Assembly: GCA_947177775.1 (NCBI GenBank)
Contig: CAMWVS010000002.1
Location: 1-64,000 of the forward strand
Reading direction: 5' to 3'
DNA: 64,000 nt
From: an uncultured Prevotella sp.
GTDB taxonomy: Bacteria; Bacteroidota; Bacteroidia; Bacteroidales; Bacteroidaceae
Below, one piece after another: positions 17,243-26,360 of the stretch. The notes under the pieces are model-generated. The model was given only the letters and a program-made list of their open reading frames with translations. It ran no database searches and had not been told where the DNA came from. The first letter of the stretch is position 1. Each line of letters opens with the position of its first letter. The position numbers and the translations under genes were made by a program.

Positions 17243-17410
17243 GATGAGAGGTTGTTCTTGGTGCTTCAGTGGTTAAAAATACTACATAATCATACTGTGA
17301 TATAATCATACTCTATTTGCGGTTAAATTTCATTCAGAGTATGAAAGTAAGTTTGAAATCAGCGTCTTATACTAATTACGGTTAAGAAAAGAAGATTTGT
17401 CAGGATATAA

Positions 17411-17442
17411 TTTTCACGCACATAATCTTCAATGTTACTTTG
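17411..17442 (+). promoter_or_regulatory. Weak promoter candidate for the tra operon
   Basis: TTACTTTG (17435-17442) differs by one base from TAnnTTTG and has a TTTT at 17411-17414, 20 bases upstream. It precedes the first tra-region ATG by 40 bases. Confidence 0.3.
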
Positions 17443-17482
17443 CGGAAAAATTAAACTCAAACCCAATTAAACGCAAACGACA

Positions 17483-17905
17483 ATGACACCGTATGTAATA
17501 TTTGTCATCGTGCTGACGATAGCCTATATCATCTATTACGGCTACCATATCAGCAAAGACCTTTACGGCAAGAAAAACGAGAAAGAAACCTCGGTAGAGG
17601 AATTTGATGTCAGCGGGATGCAGGATGAAGTTGTGGCCACTCCGGTCAGGGAAAGCGGTGACGGATTCTCTCTCGGGGAAGAGACTGCCCCTGACAATGA
17701 CCATTCAAGGGTTGCCGCCACGGAAGTGGAAACCCCATCAGGCGGCACAGGCCGTTTTGACAACCTTACAGACAATATGGACGAGACCGACGTGACGAGC
17801 GAGGGTGGTGTCTCGTTTGAAGAACTTGAACAGATGCTGTATGACAAGAAATCAGACATTGCTTTCCGTAAATCCACAGTCAGCCATACCCGTGAGACAT
17901 ATTGA
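17483..17905 (+). CDS. Small membrane-anchored acidic protein heading the tra operon
   Basis: One N-terminal membrane segment (YVIFVIVLTIAYIIYYGYHI, residues 4-23) anchors a 140-residue protein. Its remaining part is acidic and low in hydrophobics, probably disordered, with VSFEELEQMLYDKK near the end. It is in the position occupied by TraD/DUF4122-type proteins in related operons, but the sequence match is not secure. It overlaps the following TraE-like gene by 14 bases, so translation is coupled. Function unknown. Confidence 0.75.
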   Translation: MTPYVIFVIVLTIAYIIYYGYHISKDLYGKKNEKETSVEEFDVSGMQDEVVATPVRESGDGFSLGEETAPDNDHSRVAATEVETPSGGTGRFDNLTDNMDETDVTSEGGVSFEELEQMLYDKKSDIAFRKSTVSHTRETY

Positions 17906-18227
17906 TCCTATAAGAGTGGTACTGACGGCAATCCTGTCCGTTTGCTGCCTGTCCGCTTCCGCAAAATGCGGCGGAGTGGATTACAGTTGGGGTGCGGACG
18001 GACTGGCGAAAGCCCATGACTTCGTGATTACCATGCTGCTGTATGTGGTGTATATCTGCTATGCGGTGGCCGGAATCGTGTCCGTCATCGCCAGCCTGCA
18101 GATTTACTTCAAGATAAACGCCGGAGAAGAAGGCTGGAAGAAAGAGATAATGATGGTGGTGGGAGCCATCCTGTTCATTATCGGAGCGACCATCGTGTTC
18201 CCCGCCTTCTTCGGCTACCGTGTATAA
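17892..18227 (+). CDS. DUF4134 (TraE-like) conjugation protein, first paralogue
   Basis: A GTG at 17892 begins a signal-like sequence (VVLTAILSVCCLSASAKC). Two transmembrane segments follow (FVITMLLYVVYICYAVAGIV; EIMMVVGAILFIIGATIVFP). The DUF4134 signature is the KKEIMMVVGAILFIIG...FPAFFG end. DUF4134 proteins are TraE of CTnDOT-type elements, small membrane proteins of the transfer apparatus, possibly pilin-like. The frame is open back to 17805, but that would overlap the previous gene by 100 bases, so the GTG is preferred. A second DUF4134 gene follows. Confidence 0.82.
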   Translation: MRHIDPIRVVLTAILSVCCLSASAKCGGVDYSWGADGLAKAHDFVITMLLYVVYICYAVAGIVSVIASLQIYFKINAGEEGWKKEIMMVVGAILFIIGATIVFPAFFGYRV

Positions 18228-18289
18228 AAGAGACTCAAATGCGCAAATGAGAAATAAGAGAACCGTAAAACAATTTTGAAACAAAACAG

Positions 18290-18658
18290 ATGAACAAATT
18301 ACAGAAAATCAAGAATTCCATCAAGAAATTCGTCACATCACCTCGATTCAACTCACTGGCGGTCATGCTGCTTGTCGGCACCGTTGCCTGTCTCGCCCAG
18401 AACACCGCAGGCAACTACGAAGCCGGTACTACGGCCCTGACCACGGTCAGCGAGGAAATCGCCAAGTATGTACCCATCGTTGTCAAGCTCTGCTACGCCA
18501 TTGCCGGCGTCGTGGCCGTCGTAGGTGCGATCAGCGTCTATATCGCCATGAACAACGAGGAGCAGGACGTCAAGAAGAAGATCATGATGGTGGTCGGAGC
18601 CTGCATCTTCCTGATTGCAGCAGCTCAGGCACTGCCTCTGTTCTTCGGAATCTCCTGA
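18290..18658 (+). CDS. traE: DUF4134 (TraE) conjugation protein, second paralogue
   Basis: The 122-residue protein has an N-terminal signal/TM (SLAVMLLVGTVACLAQN) and two further membrane segments, ending KKKIMMVVGACIFLIAAAQ then LPLFFGIS. It is clearly related to the preceding DUF4134 protein, sharing the MMVVGA.IF.I......FFG ending. It belongs to the TraE family of Bacteroidales conjugative transposons, an inner-membrane component of the mating apparatus. It lies directly upstream of TraF, the usual order. Confidence 0.85.
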   Translation: MNKLQKIKNSIKKFVTSPRFNSLAVMLLVGTVACLAQNTAGNYEAGTTALTTVSEEIAKYVPIVVKLCYAIAGVVAVVGAISVYIAMNNEEQDVKKKIMMVVGACIFLIAAAQALPLFFGIS

Positions 18659-18662
18659 CCTT

Positions 18663-18962
18663 ATGGCAGAGAACGCAGACAACGGCTATACTGCATACCC
18701 GGTTTTCAAGGGGCTTCAGAAGCCTCTTGAATTCCTGGGTATCCAGGGCCGCTACATCTACTGGGCTGCCGGAGCAGCGGGCGGTGCGATAGTCGGATTC
18801 ATAATCGGCTACTGTGTACTGGGCTTTCTCGCCGGACTTGTCGTACTGGTTATGGCAGTCAGCACGGGAGCCGGTTTAATCATGGTGAAACAGCGCAAAG
18901 GGCTTCACACCAAGAAAACAGACAAAGGGATATTCGTTTACACCTGTTCAAAAAAGATTTGA
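18663..18962 (+). CDS. traF: DUF4133 (TraF) conjugation protein
   Basis: This 99-residue protein has the DUF4133 pattern: YPVFKGLQKPLEFLGIQGRYIYW followed by two membrane helices (AAGAAGGAIVGFIIGYCVLG and LAGLVVLVMAVSTGAGLIMV) and a short basic tail. It resembles VirB3-like small inner-membrane proteins, which assist the VirB4 ATPase. ATG at 18663 begins 5 bases after the TraE stop. The TraG ATPase gene, usually immediate, here follows two inserted genes. Confidence 0.88.
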   Translation: MAENADNGYTAYPVFKGLQKPLEFLGIQGRYIYWAAGAAGGAIVGFIIGYCVLGFLAGLVVLVMAVSTGAGLIMVKQRKGLHTKKTDKGIFVYTCSKKI

Positions 18963-18965
18963 AAA

Positions 18966-20432
18966 ATGAGACACTGCGGATTGATATTCTTTCTTGCCTT
19001 GTTCCTTGCCGGATGTTCGGGGAACACCCGTAAAGGGGACGCATTGTCCGCCCACCAAACGGCGGAAAAGGTGAAAGACAGTTGGTCGAAGATGTCCAAG
19101 CCCCTTGAGATAGAGGTCACGGGGCGGACAAAGGGCGAGCTGGAAGCCATAGGCTCGCTTGCCGTATGGCTTGACGGCATGGAGGGCGGCAAAGCCGTGG
19201 AGTTCCGTTTCGACGGCAAGGTGTTCAAGCCCACTGTCCCTGTTCTGGCCGACAGTACGGCATCACCCCATGTCTGTTATCCGTTCCTTCCGTCACTGCA
19301 TCCGGCCGACACTGTTACGATTAGCCATCCGCTCGGCGAAAGACTCGCCGGACAGATCCAATCCGTGACACAGACAAATGACAAAACAAAGATTACAATG
19401 AAATTAGAAGAACTTACCGCACTGCTGCGCCTGATACTGAAAAGCGACAATATCAGTGACGTGATGCAGATTCTGGAGATACAGGGGGACTGCGTTTCAA
19501 CAGCAGCCTTCCTGATTCCGCTTAAGGGGAAACTGGCCGGGACACGTGCCGATGCCGGCAACGTATGTTCTCCCAACAAGGACTGCCTGTTGAACAACGG
19601 CATCCCGCACGACTTCAACCTCATTCCTACGGAGGATTCCGGAGAAATACAGATATTCCTCAAAATCAACGGGAAGAAATTGTCCATATCCACCACGCTA
19701 CCGCCTCTGAGACGGGGAAGCATCACCGAACTGCGCCTTCATGTCAGCAATGGCAAACTTTCCGTAGGCAGCAGCTGGGTAGATACCAAACATCCGTTTG
19801 TGAAACCGTCCGTTTTCGGCACGGACTCTGTCCGCATCGGACATTTCCTGCAAAGGAATGGAACTCTGACCTCCAAATTCGATGAGAATACCCTTGCCTG
19901 TGTCATCCAGACAGACGGGCGACACGGCAAAGCCGTTGCCTTGGACGACAACAGTACGAGCAACTGGTTCGGGAAGAAGTCTTTCCGAACCGGCCATATC
20001 TTCGATACGGCTGACGGCAAGTTGCGTGAGGGCTATTTCGGACAGCCGCAGGAGGATGAGGAACATATCGTGTTTAGTCCCCGAATCCGATATCCGGGCA
20101 GTTGCGCATTGGGTTTCGACGACGGAGCCGTACTCACACAGGGCATACTCCACCATGCGGACAGCCATGCCCTCAAGAACTTCCAGGACAAGCGTGTGCT
20201 GCCGTCGGCCTACATACCGTCGCTTGCGGAGATGGCCCGGCTTGCCTACCATCTTGAAAAGCATAAGGACAGCATGCCTGCCTTTTTCAAGATGCCGGAA
20301 GGCATCTATGCCACCTCCAGCGAATCCGGCGAGGACACTTTCTATTCGATTGACATGACCGGATGGTTCGTCACCGCCTACAATTCCAAGGAGCACAGCG
20401 ATATGAAAACAAGGCTCTTTTATCTATTCTAA
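18966..20432 (+). CDS. Lipoprotein with DUF1566-like C-terminal region, inserted between traF and traG
   Basis: A lipoprotein signal peptide ends at LFLAGC (Cys about residue 16), so the 488-residue protein is expected at an outer or inner membrane leaflet. The N-terminal 170 residues contain an Ig-like stretch (VEFRFDGKVFKP, CYPFLPSLHPADTVTI) of the kind seen in fimbrillin-type proteins; this is tentative. The C-terminal part has LPSAYIPSLAEMARLAYHLEK and a later FYSIDMTGWFVTAY, resembling DUF1566/Lcl C-terminal domains, and is matched by the lipoprotein at 33745. Such domains often occur in surface proteins. Function in conjugation is unknown; a surface adhesin or pilus-tip role is inference. 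Confidence 0.7.
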   Translation: MRHCGLIFFLALFLAGCSGNTRKGDALSAHQTAEKVKDSWSKMSKPLEIEVTGRTKGELEAIGSLAVWLDGMEGGKAVEFRFDGKVFKPTVPVLADSTASPHVCYPFLPSLHPADTVTISHPLGERLAGQIQSVTQTNDKTKITMKLEELTALLRLILKSDNISDVMQILEIQGDCVSTAAFLIPLKGKLAGTRADAGNVCSPNKDCLLNNGIPHDFNLIPTEDSGEIQIFLKINGKKLSISTTLPPLRRGSITELRLHVSNGKLSVGSSWVDTKHPFVKPSVFGTDSVRIGHFLQRNGTLTSKFDENTLACVIQTDGRHGKAVALDDNSTSNWFGKKSFRTGHIFDTADGKLREGYFGQPQEDEEHIVFSPRIRYPGSCALGFDDGAVLTQGILHHADSHALKNFQDKRVLPSAYIPSLAEMARLAYHLEKHKDSMPAFFKMPEGIYATSSESGEDTFYSIDMTGWFVTAYNSKEHSDMKTRLFYLF

Positions 20433-20458
20433 TCCACATCAATAAATATAAAAGAACA

Positions 20459-20926
20459 ATGGCAGACAAAACAGGCACATTCATTCTTCGGTTACGGGAG
20501 TTTGGAAGTAATTCCGTATCTATGGTTCCCCTCCCGAAGCATTTTGAAATAAGTGCGGAATTTACAGATAATTATGAAGATGGTAAAGAACCAACCCAGC
20601 TATATCTGGTGATAAGCATTAACAGTGTGGAAGACCATGAAGGCAACGGGGATAGCCATGTGCATATTTTCTTATTCCCCGAAGTCAAGATTCCCCTGAA
20701 ATATTTCGGTGAGTTTGTCATCGAAGAAGCAGGTGAAAGGGTAATAGACGAAATGATTGATTATATCAGTTGGGACATCGCTGCGTACCTGATAGATGAT
20801 GACGAGGACAAAGAACCCTATTTTGACATCATAGAGTATGAGCCATACTGGAGAGAGCATCTGAACAAATGTATCAGCAACGAGCTGAAAGAATGGGGTG
20901 AACAAAACACGGATAAAGACAAATGA
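20459..20926 (+). CDS. Hypothetical acidic protein upstream of traG
   Basis: ATG 20459 was chosen because the in-frame extension to 20363 overlaps the lipoprotein gene. The 155-residue product has no signal or membrane segment and is acidic (LIDDDEDKEPYFDIIEYEPYW). No domain is recognised. It overlaps the TraG ATPase gene by 4 bases (ATGA), so translation is coupled. Its base composition is more AT-rich than its neighbours, suggesting a later insertion in the operon. Confidence 0.7.
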   Translation: MADKTGTFILRLREFGSNSVSMVPLPKHFEISAEFTDNYEDGKEPTQLYLVISINSVEDHEGNGDSHVHIFLFPEVKIPLKYFGEFVIEEAGERVIDEMIDYISWDIAAYLIDDDEDKEPYFDIIEYEPYWREHLNKCISNELKEWGEQNTDKDK

Positions 20927-23490
20927 CTTGGTACGTTATCATATTCTTTGCAGCAGTGCTTATCGGTATGGCAATCTCGGTGGCCGCTTTCGGAACGGGA
21001 GGCAAACGCAAGCGTGTCTTCCGTGACATCTATTTCTCCGTGGAGGACAATGACGGCATTGGTGTCATTTACACCAAGACCGGCGAGTATTCCGCCATAC
21101 TTGAAATAGAGAACCCCGTGCAGAAGTATTCTGCCGATGCCGACTGCTATTACGATTTCTGCCATCTGTTCTCGGCGGTGGTACAGACCCTCGGCGAGGG
21201 CTATGCCATACACAAACAGGATGTGTTCTCCCGCCGTGGGTTCGTGCAGGCGGACGCAAAGGAAAAAGAGTTCCTGTCAAGATCCTATTTCTCATATTTT
21301 GAGGGCCGTCCTTATACCGATACGCGCACATGCCTTGTCATTACGCAGGAATCGAAGAAAGGGAAGCTGTATTCCTTCGATTTGAAGAAATGGAAGGACT
21401 TCCTTGTGAAGATACGCAAGGTGAAGGACCAGTTGCGTGACGGCGGCATGAAGGTGAGGTTCCTGACGGCCGACGAATGTGACAGCTATGTTGACCGGTA
21501 TTTCACGCTGGACTTCAATAGTCCGGTCGTCACCATGAATAATTTCAAGGTAGATGACGAGGGCATCGGCATGGGTGACCGCAAATGTCGCGTGTTCTCC
21601 CTTGTCGATGTGGACTGTGCCGGGCTTCCTTCCCTTGTCCGTCCTTTCACCAATGTGGAGGTGAACAACACAGGGATGCCCCTTGACCTCATGTCCGCCA
21701 TCGACAGTATCCCGGAAGCCGAGACCGTCATCTACAACCAGATGATTTTCATTCCCAACCAAAAGCGGGAACTTTCCGCTCTTGAAAAGAAGAAAAACCG
21801 TCACGCCTCCATCCCCAATCCGAGCAACCAGATTGCCGTGGAGGACATCAAGCAGGTGCAGGAAGTGGTGGCACGCGAGGGCAAGCAGCTTGTATATACA
21901 CACTTCAACCTCGTTGTATGCTGTCCACGTAATGCAGATATGCAGAAGCCCGTGAACCATCTTGAAAACATGTTCGGGCGCATGGGCATCCATATCTCCA
22001 AGCGTGCCTACAACCAGCTTGAGCTGTTCGTGAACTCGTTTCCCGGCAACTGCTACAACATGGATCCCGAGTACGACCGTTTTCTCACCCTGTCGGACGC
22101 CGCCACCTGCCTTATGTATAAGGAGCATGTGCAGCGCAGCGAGGACACCCCGCTGAAGATATACTATACTGACCGGAAAGGGATGCCCGTAGCCATCGAC
22201 ATCACCGGCAAGGAGGGTAATGTCAAGATGACCGACAACTCCAATTTCTTCTGTTTAGGACCATCGGGAAGCGGCAAGAGCTTCCACATGAACTCCGTCG
22301 TGAGGCAGCTTCATGAGCAAGGAACGGATGTCGTGATGGTCGATACGGGAAACTCCTACGAGGGACTATGCGAGTATCTCGGCGGCAAGTACATTTCCTA
22401 TACCGAGGAAAAACCCATCACCATGAACCCGTTTAAGATTACCAAGGAAGAGATAAACATCGAGAAAATCAACTTCCTCAAGAATCTTATCCTGCAGATA
22501 TGGAAAGGCTCGGAAGGCATTGTGACAAAGACGGAGGACAGACTTATCGGACAGGCTATCGAGGAATACTACCGCAGTTACTTTACGGGTAAAATTGATG
22601 CGCCGCTTTCGTTCAACTCGTTTTTCGACTTCGCCGTCGTCCGCATCCCGGAGATTATCACCGAGAACGAACTGAAAGGCATTGACACGGCAGACCTCAA
22701 TTACCAGCTTCGGGATTTCTATAAGGGCGGCAGCCACGAGACCACGCTGAACGAGAACATGGACAGCACCCTGTTTGATGAGACCTTTATCGTGTTCGAG
22801 ATTGACGCAATCAAGGATGATGCCACGCTGTTCCCGATAGTCACGCTGATTATCATGGATGTTTTTCTGCAGAAGATGCGTCTGAAAAAGAACCGTAAGG
22901 TCCTTGTGATCGAAGAGGCGTGGAAAGCCATCGCCACCCCGCTCATGGCCGAATACATCAAGTACCTCTACAAGACGGCCCGTAAGTTCTGGGCATCGGT
23001 CGGTGTCGTGACACAGGAGATACAGGACATCATCGGCAGTGAGATTGTGAAGGAGGCCATCATCAACAATTCCGATGTGGTGATGCTGCTTGACCAGAGC
23101 AAATTCCGTGAACGCTTCGACAATATCAAAGCCATCCTCGGACTCACCGATGTGGACTGCAAGAAGATTTTTACCATCAACAGGCTTGACAACAAGGAAG
23201 GACGCTCTTTCTTCCGCGAGGTGTTCATCCGCAGAGGATCGACCAGCGGCGTGTACGGTGTGGAGGAATCGCACGAGTGCTACATGACCTATACCACCGA
23301 GCGTGCTGAGAAAGATGCCCTCAAACTCTACAAGTCGGAATTAGGGTGCAGCCATCAGGATGCTATCGAAAGATATTGCCGTGACTGGGACAACTCCGGC
23401 ATCGCCGCCCCGTTGGAATTTGCCCGACGGGTGCATAAGGTCGGCCATGTGCTCAACCTGCCCACAAGGAACGATAAAAATAACCCATAA
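20923..23490 (+). CDS. traG: TraG-family conjugation ATPase (VirB4-like)
   Basis: The 855-residue protein is the VirB4-type motor of CTnDOT-like systems. An N-terminal membrane segment (YVIIFFAAVLIGMAISVAAF) is followed by the TraG N-terminal domain. Walker A is at about residues 446-453 (GPSGSGKS), with DTGNSYEGLCEYLGGKYI after it, and Walker B about 657-663 (VLVIEEAWK). Later motifs include VGVVTQEIQDII and NNSDVVMLLDQSK. It powers assembly of the transfer channel at the inner membrane. All core motifs are intact. Confidence 0.95.
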   Translation: MTWYVIIFFAAVLIGMAISVAAFGTGGKRKRVFRDIYFSVEDNDGIGVIYTKTGEYSAILEIENPVQKYSADADCYYDFCHLFSAVVQTLGEGYAIHKQDVFSRRGFVQADAKEKEFLSRSYFSYFEGRPYTDTRTCLVITQESKKGKLYSFDLKKWKDFLVKIRKVKDQLRDGGMKVRFLTADECDSYVDRYFTLDFNSPVVTMNNFKVDDEGIGMGDRKCRVFSLVDVDCAGLPSLVRPFTNVEVNNTGMPLDLMSAIDSIPEAETVIYNQMIFIPNQKRELSALEKKKNRHASIPNPSNQIAVEDIKQVQEVVAREGKQLVYTHFNLVVCCPRNADMQKPVNHLENMFGRMGIHISKRAYNQLELFVNSFPGNCYNMDPEYDRFLTLSDAATCLMYKEHVQRSEDTPLKIYYTDRKGMPVAIDITGKEGNVKMTDNSNFFCLGPSGSGKSFHMNSVVRQLHEQGTDVVMVDTGNSYEGLCEYLGGKYISYTEEKPITMNPFKITKEEINIEKINFLKNLILQIWKGSEGIVTKTEDRLIGQAIEEYYRSYFTGKIDAPLSFNSFFDFAVVRIPEIITENELKGIDTADLNYQLRDFYKGGSHETTLNENMDSTLFDETFIVFEIDAIKDDATLFPIVTLIIMDVFLQKMRLKKNRKVLVIEEAWKAIATPLMAEYIKYLYKTARKFWASVGVVTQEIQDIIGSEIVKEAIINNSDVVMLLDQSKFRERFDNIKAILGLTDVDCKKIFTINRLDNKEGRSFFREVFIRRGSTSGVYGVEESHECYMTYTTERAEKDALKLYKSELGCSHQDAIERYCRDWDNSGIAAPLEFARRVHKVGHVLNLPTRNDKNNP

Positions 23491-23502
23491 ACAACATTCA
23501 TT

Positions 23503-23805
23503 ATGAACGAGAACAAACTCATTGAGGAATTTTGGCGCGATTGCGACAACAACAATTTCAGCAAGGAAGCCACCGTGCTGTTCTTTTACCTGCTTTACCG
23601 TCACAAGCGTGACCGCAAGGAAACGATCAGCATCAATCCGGCCGCATTGCTCAGTCTTGTCAGCGGTTACAGCGTCACGGCGATGAAATCCGCCAGCGAG
23701 GAACTGCAGTCACGCGGATATGTGGAATACACACCCGCCAACGAGAGCTGCACTTCCGGAAAATACCGTTTCCTCAAGACGGGGACGGTGAAGAAAGGGA
23801 AATAA
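23503..23805 (+). CDS. Small winged-helix-like protein within the tra operon
   Basis: The 100-residue protein looks like a compact winged-helix unit: ATVLFFYLLYRHKRD, then INPAALLSLVSGYSVTAMK (recognition helix), then LQSRGYVEYTPANES and a basic C-terminus. It carries no membrane or signal segment. Similar replication- or phage-type N-terminal HTH proteins exist, but no family is assigned. It sits 12 bases after traG and 20 before the next gene, in the same transcript; it may regulate the operon. Confidence 0.7.
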   Translation: MNENKLIEEFWRDCDNNNFSKEATVLFFYLLYRHKRDRKETISINPAALLSLVSGYSVTAMKSASEELQSRGYVEYTPANESCTSGKYRFLKTGTVKKGK

Positions 23806-23825
23806 GAAACGACCAATCAACAAGT

Positions 23826-26360
23826 ATGCACCGCCTCCTGCTCATATTGACCGTACTGCTGGCTGTAGCGTCCGACGCTGCGGCCTCGGTGTGGTATTCC
23901 GTCAACTACGATAAGAAAACGGTGGCCGCCATGACCGCCGCTTTCGGCACGGAGACCGCGACGGAAATGTATTACAGCGAACAGGTCAGGAAGATACTTG
24001 ACCGTTACAGTGCCGCCGAAGTCGCCACAGCCGGTATCTTCATGTCCAAGTACCTTGACCGCAAGGCACTGACCGACCTCGGTATCTGGAGCAGTGCAAC
24101 GGAAAACTATTATTACCGCCGCATCTATTCATTAGTAAGTGCGAAAATCATGCCGAAGATATGGATTGTCGCCGGCATGATGCTCCGTTCACCACAGACC
24201 GCACTCTACTGGGGAAGCTACCTGTTCAAGGTCTGTCACGAGGTGGAAACGCTCTGCATGCAGTTCGAGTCCATCGTCACCAACAGCTCGCTGTCGTTCC
24301 GTGATGTGGTATTCCTGCAGATAGCCCCGCAGTTCCAGCCGCTGTTCGACCTTGCCGGCAGTGGCAATGTGGACTGGAAGAGGTTTTTTGATGACCTCGG
24401 CAGTATTCCCAACCATTTCAACAAGGAGAATCTTGAATCCGACATTAGCACCCTGTATGACATGGGAGTCAGCATCGCCGGAGCGGGAGCCGAGAACATG
24501 ATGGGGGCCCTGCTCGGCGGCAGCTCGTTCAATGACATCGCCAAAGGAAATGTGGCGGCGATTGTGAACGCTGCGGAGAGCAGTTACGGATTCTACAAGT
24601 CCCTTGAGCAAAATCTTGGAGGCACTTTGCTCTCGATGGTCGGTGGACCGGAGAATGTCGCCCGGCTTTTCAACATAGACAGTTACAACATGACCTCATG
24701 GATGACCGACTATCTCCGTGAGACTATGGGGCAGTATTACACCCAGCGGTGGTACATCTACCGCCGGGACAGCGGCAGCGAGACAATTTGTGACTATATG
24801 CCGCCCACCGATGACAACAGCATCCTCTACGGCGGTGCCTGGACACGTTTCAACACGACCGACGCAAATTTCTATCCCTCTTCGGCACAGACGGAGCAGA
24901 TACTCTCCAATTCGGAGAGTTATGCCGGATGGTCGAGGGCGAAGGTGAAGCAGATGAACGCATCGGGAGACGGGTACCTTTATAACCTGTCTTATTCCCG
25001 ATACGCCTATATCTTGTCAAAGAAGAACAAACAGTACGCCAAAGCCTATGCCTATTCCATCCGGGTCACCAAAAGCTGGAACCGGACGGAAGAGGTTTAC
25101 GAGGATGTCTTTGATTCCTATTCCATGGACTTGGGCACCTTCCAAAGACAGATGCAGGCACGGCTGTCGGAGTACAATGACAATGAAGAGGGATTCGTCT
25201 ATTACATCGGTTCGGATGCCCGAAATTATTATCAGGCGACCGATGAAGCCAAGATGAAAGGCACGGAGAGCGTGATTATCTCCGTGACCTGCCATGACGG
25301 ATTCACCATATCACAGGGAAGCACCCAGTATAAATGCCGCAGTTGCGGCGGTTCACTGAACGCCCATTCCAAGGAGTGCGCCATGCAGACCACACTGACT
25401 GACAATAACCTTGATATGTCGGAGTTTGACCGCCTTGAGACGGAATACAACAACCGCATAGCGGAGCTTCAGACCCAGATAGATGTGCTCAACAGCGAGA
25501 ACAGGACGCTGATAAAGCAGATTTCCACAGCTACAGTGGAGGAAGCAGCCGTGCTCCGTCAGCGGTACAATGTCAACAAGACCCGGATAGATGATCTGAC
25601 AAGGGAACAGGAAAGTGTCAGGAAACAGCTTGCCGACCTGCGGGCGGCACGTGAGGATGCCGTCGGCGGCGAGGAAGTGCCGACTGATGACTACTACCGC
25701 ATCCCAGCCATCATGAATGACTGCAAGACCGCTTTCGACCTCACCTGGCAGGGAGATGGACACTGGGAAGGCTACAGCTACGTGCGTACCGCCACCTCCG
25801 GGAGCATGGATGCCGTCATCACGTTCAAGGCGACACTGAGCATCGCCCGCAAGCCGAAATATTTCCTCGGCATCAAGATACACAGGGCCATCATGCAGAT
25901 AGAATGGACACTGACGGCGGATTACAGCAACACCCAGGTCGTGGATGTGATGCAACTCGACCCGAACAAGAGCGACCGGGAGAATGCCGCCGCCGTGAAC
26001 AACCGCATCTCAGAGATTGCAAGGGATTATCCGTCCTGCACAATCAGCACCGAATACATCAAGAACAATCCGATGGAACAGGACAACAGCACGGACACCT
26101 ACCACCTGCTGTGGTCGTCGGACCGGTTGGAAATCGCGCGTGATGTGGATAGCCGCCTGACACGCATCTATGCCGACCTCGTATGTCTGGAGAAGATGAT
26201 GCACTATAAACTGTCTATCATTGATGTGTTGAAAAAGGCCGCTCCTTATGTCAATGACGAGCAAGGACGCAGACGCACGCTGCTTGACGAGAGTTTTGCC
26301 CGGTGGATGAACAGGACCGGAAGTAGAAATTACAAACCAATGGAAGAAACGACAGAATGA
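23826..26360 (+). CDS. Large exported transfer-apparatus protein
   Basis: An N-terminal signal peptide (LLLILTVLLAVASDAAA) begins the 844-residue product. It has a helical region to about residue 300 and a Tyr-rich middle (YLYNLSYSRYAYILSKKNK). A Cys4 knuckle follows (YKCRSCGGSLNAHSKEC, about 500-517), then a coiled coil (about 540-620) and a C-terminal helical part ending with DESFARWMN. No known domain is firmly recognised. It overlaps the following gene by 4 bases, and the position between TraG and TraJ suggests a periplasmic or membrane-associated TraI-like component. Confidence 0.72.
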   Translation: MHRLLLILTVLLAVASDAAASVWYSVNYDKKTVAAMTAAFGTETATEMYYSEQVRKILDRYSAAEVATAGIFMSKYLDRKALTDLGIWSSATENYYYRRIYSLVSAKIMPKIWIVAGMMLRSPQTALYWGSYLFKVCHEVETLCMQFESIVTNSSLSFRDVVFLQIAPQFQPLFDLAGSGNVDWKRFFDDLGSIPNHFNKENLESDISTLYDMGVSIAGAGAENMMGALLGGSSFNDIAKGNVAAIVNAAESSYGFYKSLEQNLGGTLLSMVGGPENVARLFNIDSYNMTSWMTDYLRETMGQYYTQRWYIYRRDSGSETICDYMPPTDDNSILYGGAWTRFNTTDANFYPSSAQTEQILSNSESYAGWSRAKVKQMNASGDGYLYNLSYSRYAYILSKKNKQYAKAYAYSIRVTKSWNRTEEVYEDVFDSYSMDLGTFQRQMQARLSEYNDNEEGFVYYIGSDARNYYQATDEAKMKGTESVIISVTCHDGFTISQGSTQYKCRSCGGSLNAHSKECAMQTTLTDNNLDMSEFDRLETEYNNRIAELQTQIDVLNSENRTLIKQISTATVEEAAVLRQRYNVNKTRIDDLTREQESVRKQLADLRAAREDAVGGEEVPTDDYYRIPAIMNDCKTAFDLTWQGDGHWEGYSYVRTATSGSMDAVITFKATLSIARKPKYFLGIKIHRAIMQIEWTLTADYSNTQVVDVMQLDPNKSDRENAAAVNNRISEIARDYPSCTISTEYIKNNPMEQDNSTDTYHLLWSSDRLEIARDVDSRLTRIYADLVCLEKMMHYKLSIIDVLKKAAPYVNDEQGRRRTLLDESFARWMNRTGSRNYKPMEETTE

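Noticed and set aside
21292..23274. Long antisense frames in traG
   Set aside because: They mirror the VirB4-like ATPase coding frame, whose Walker motifs are on the plus strand.
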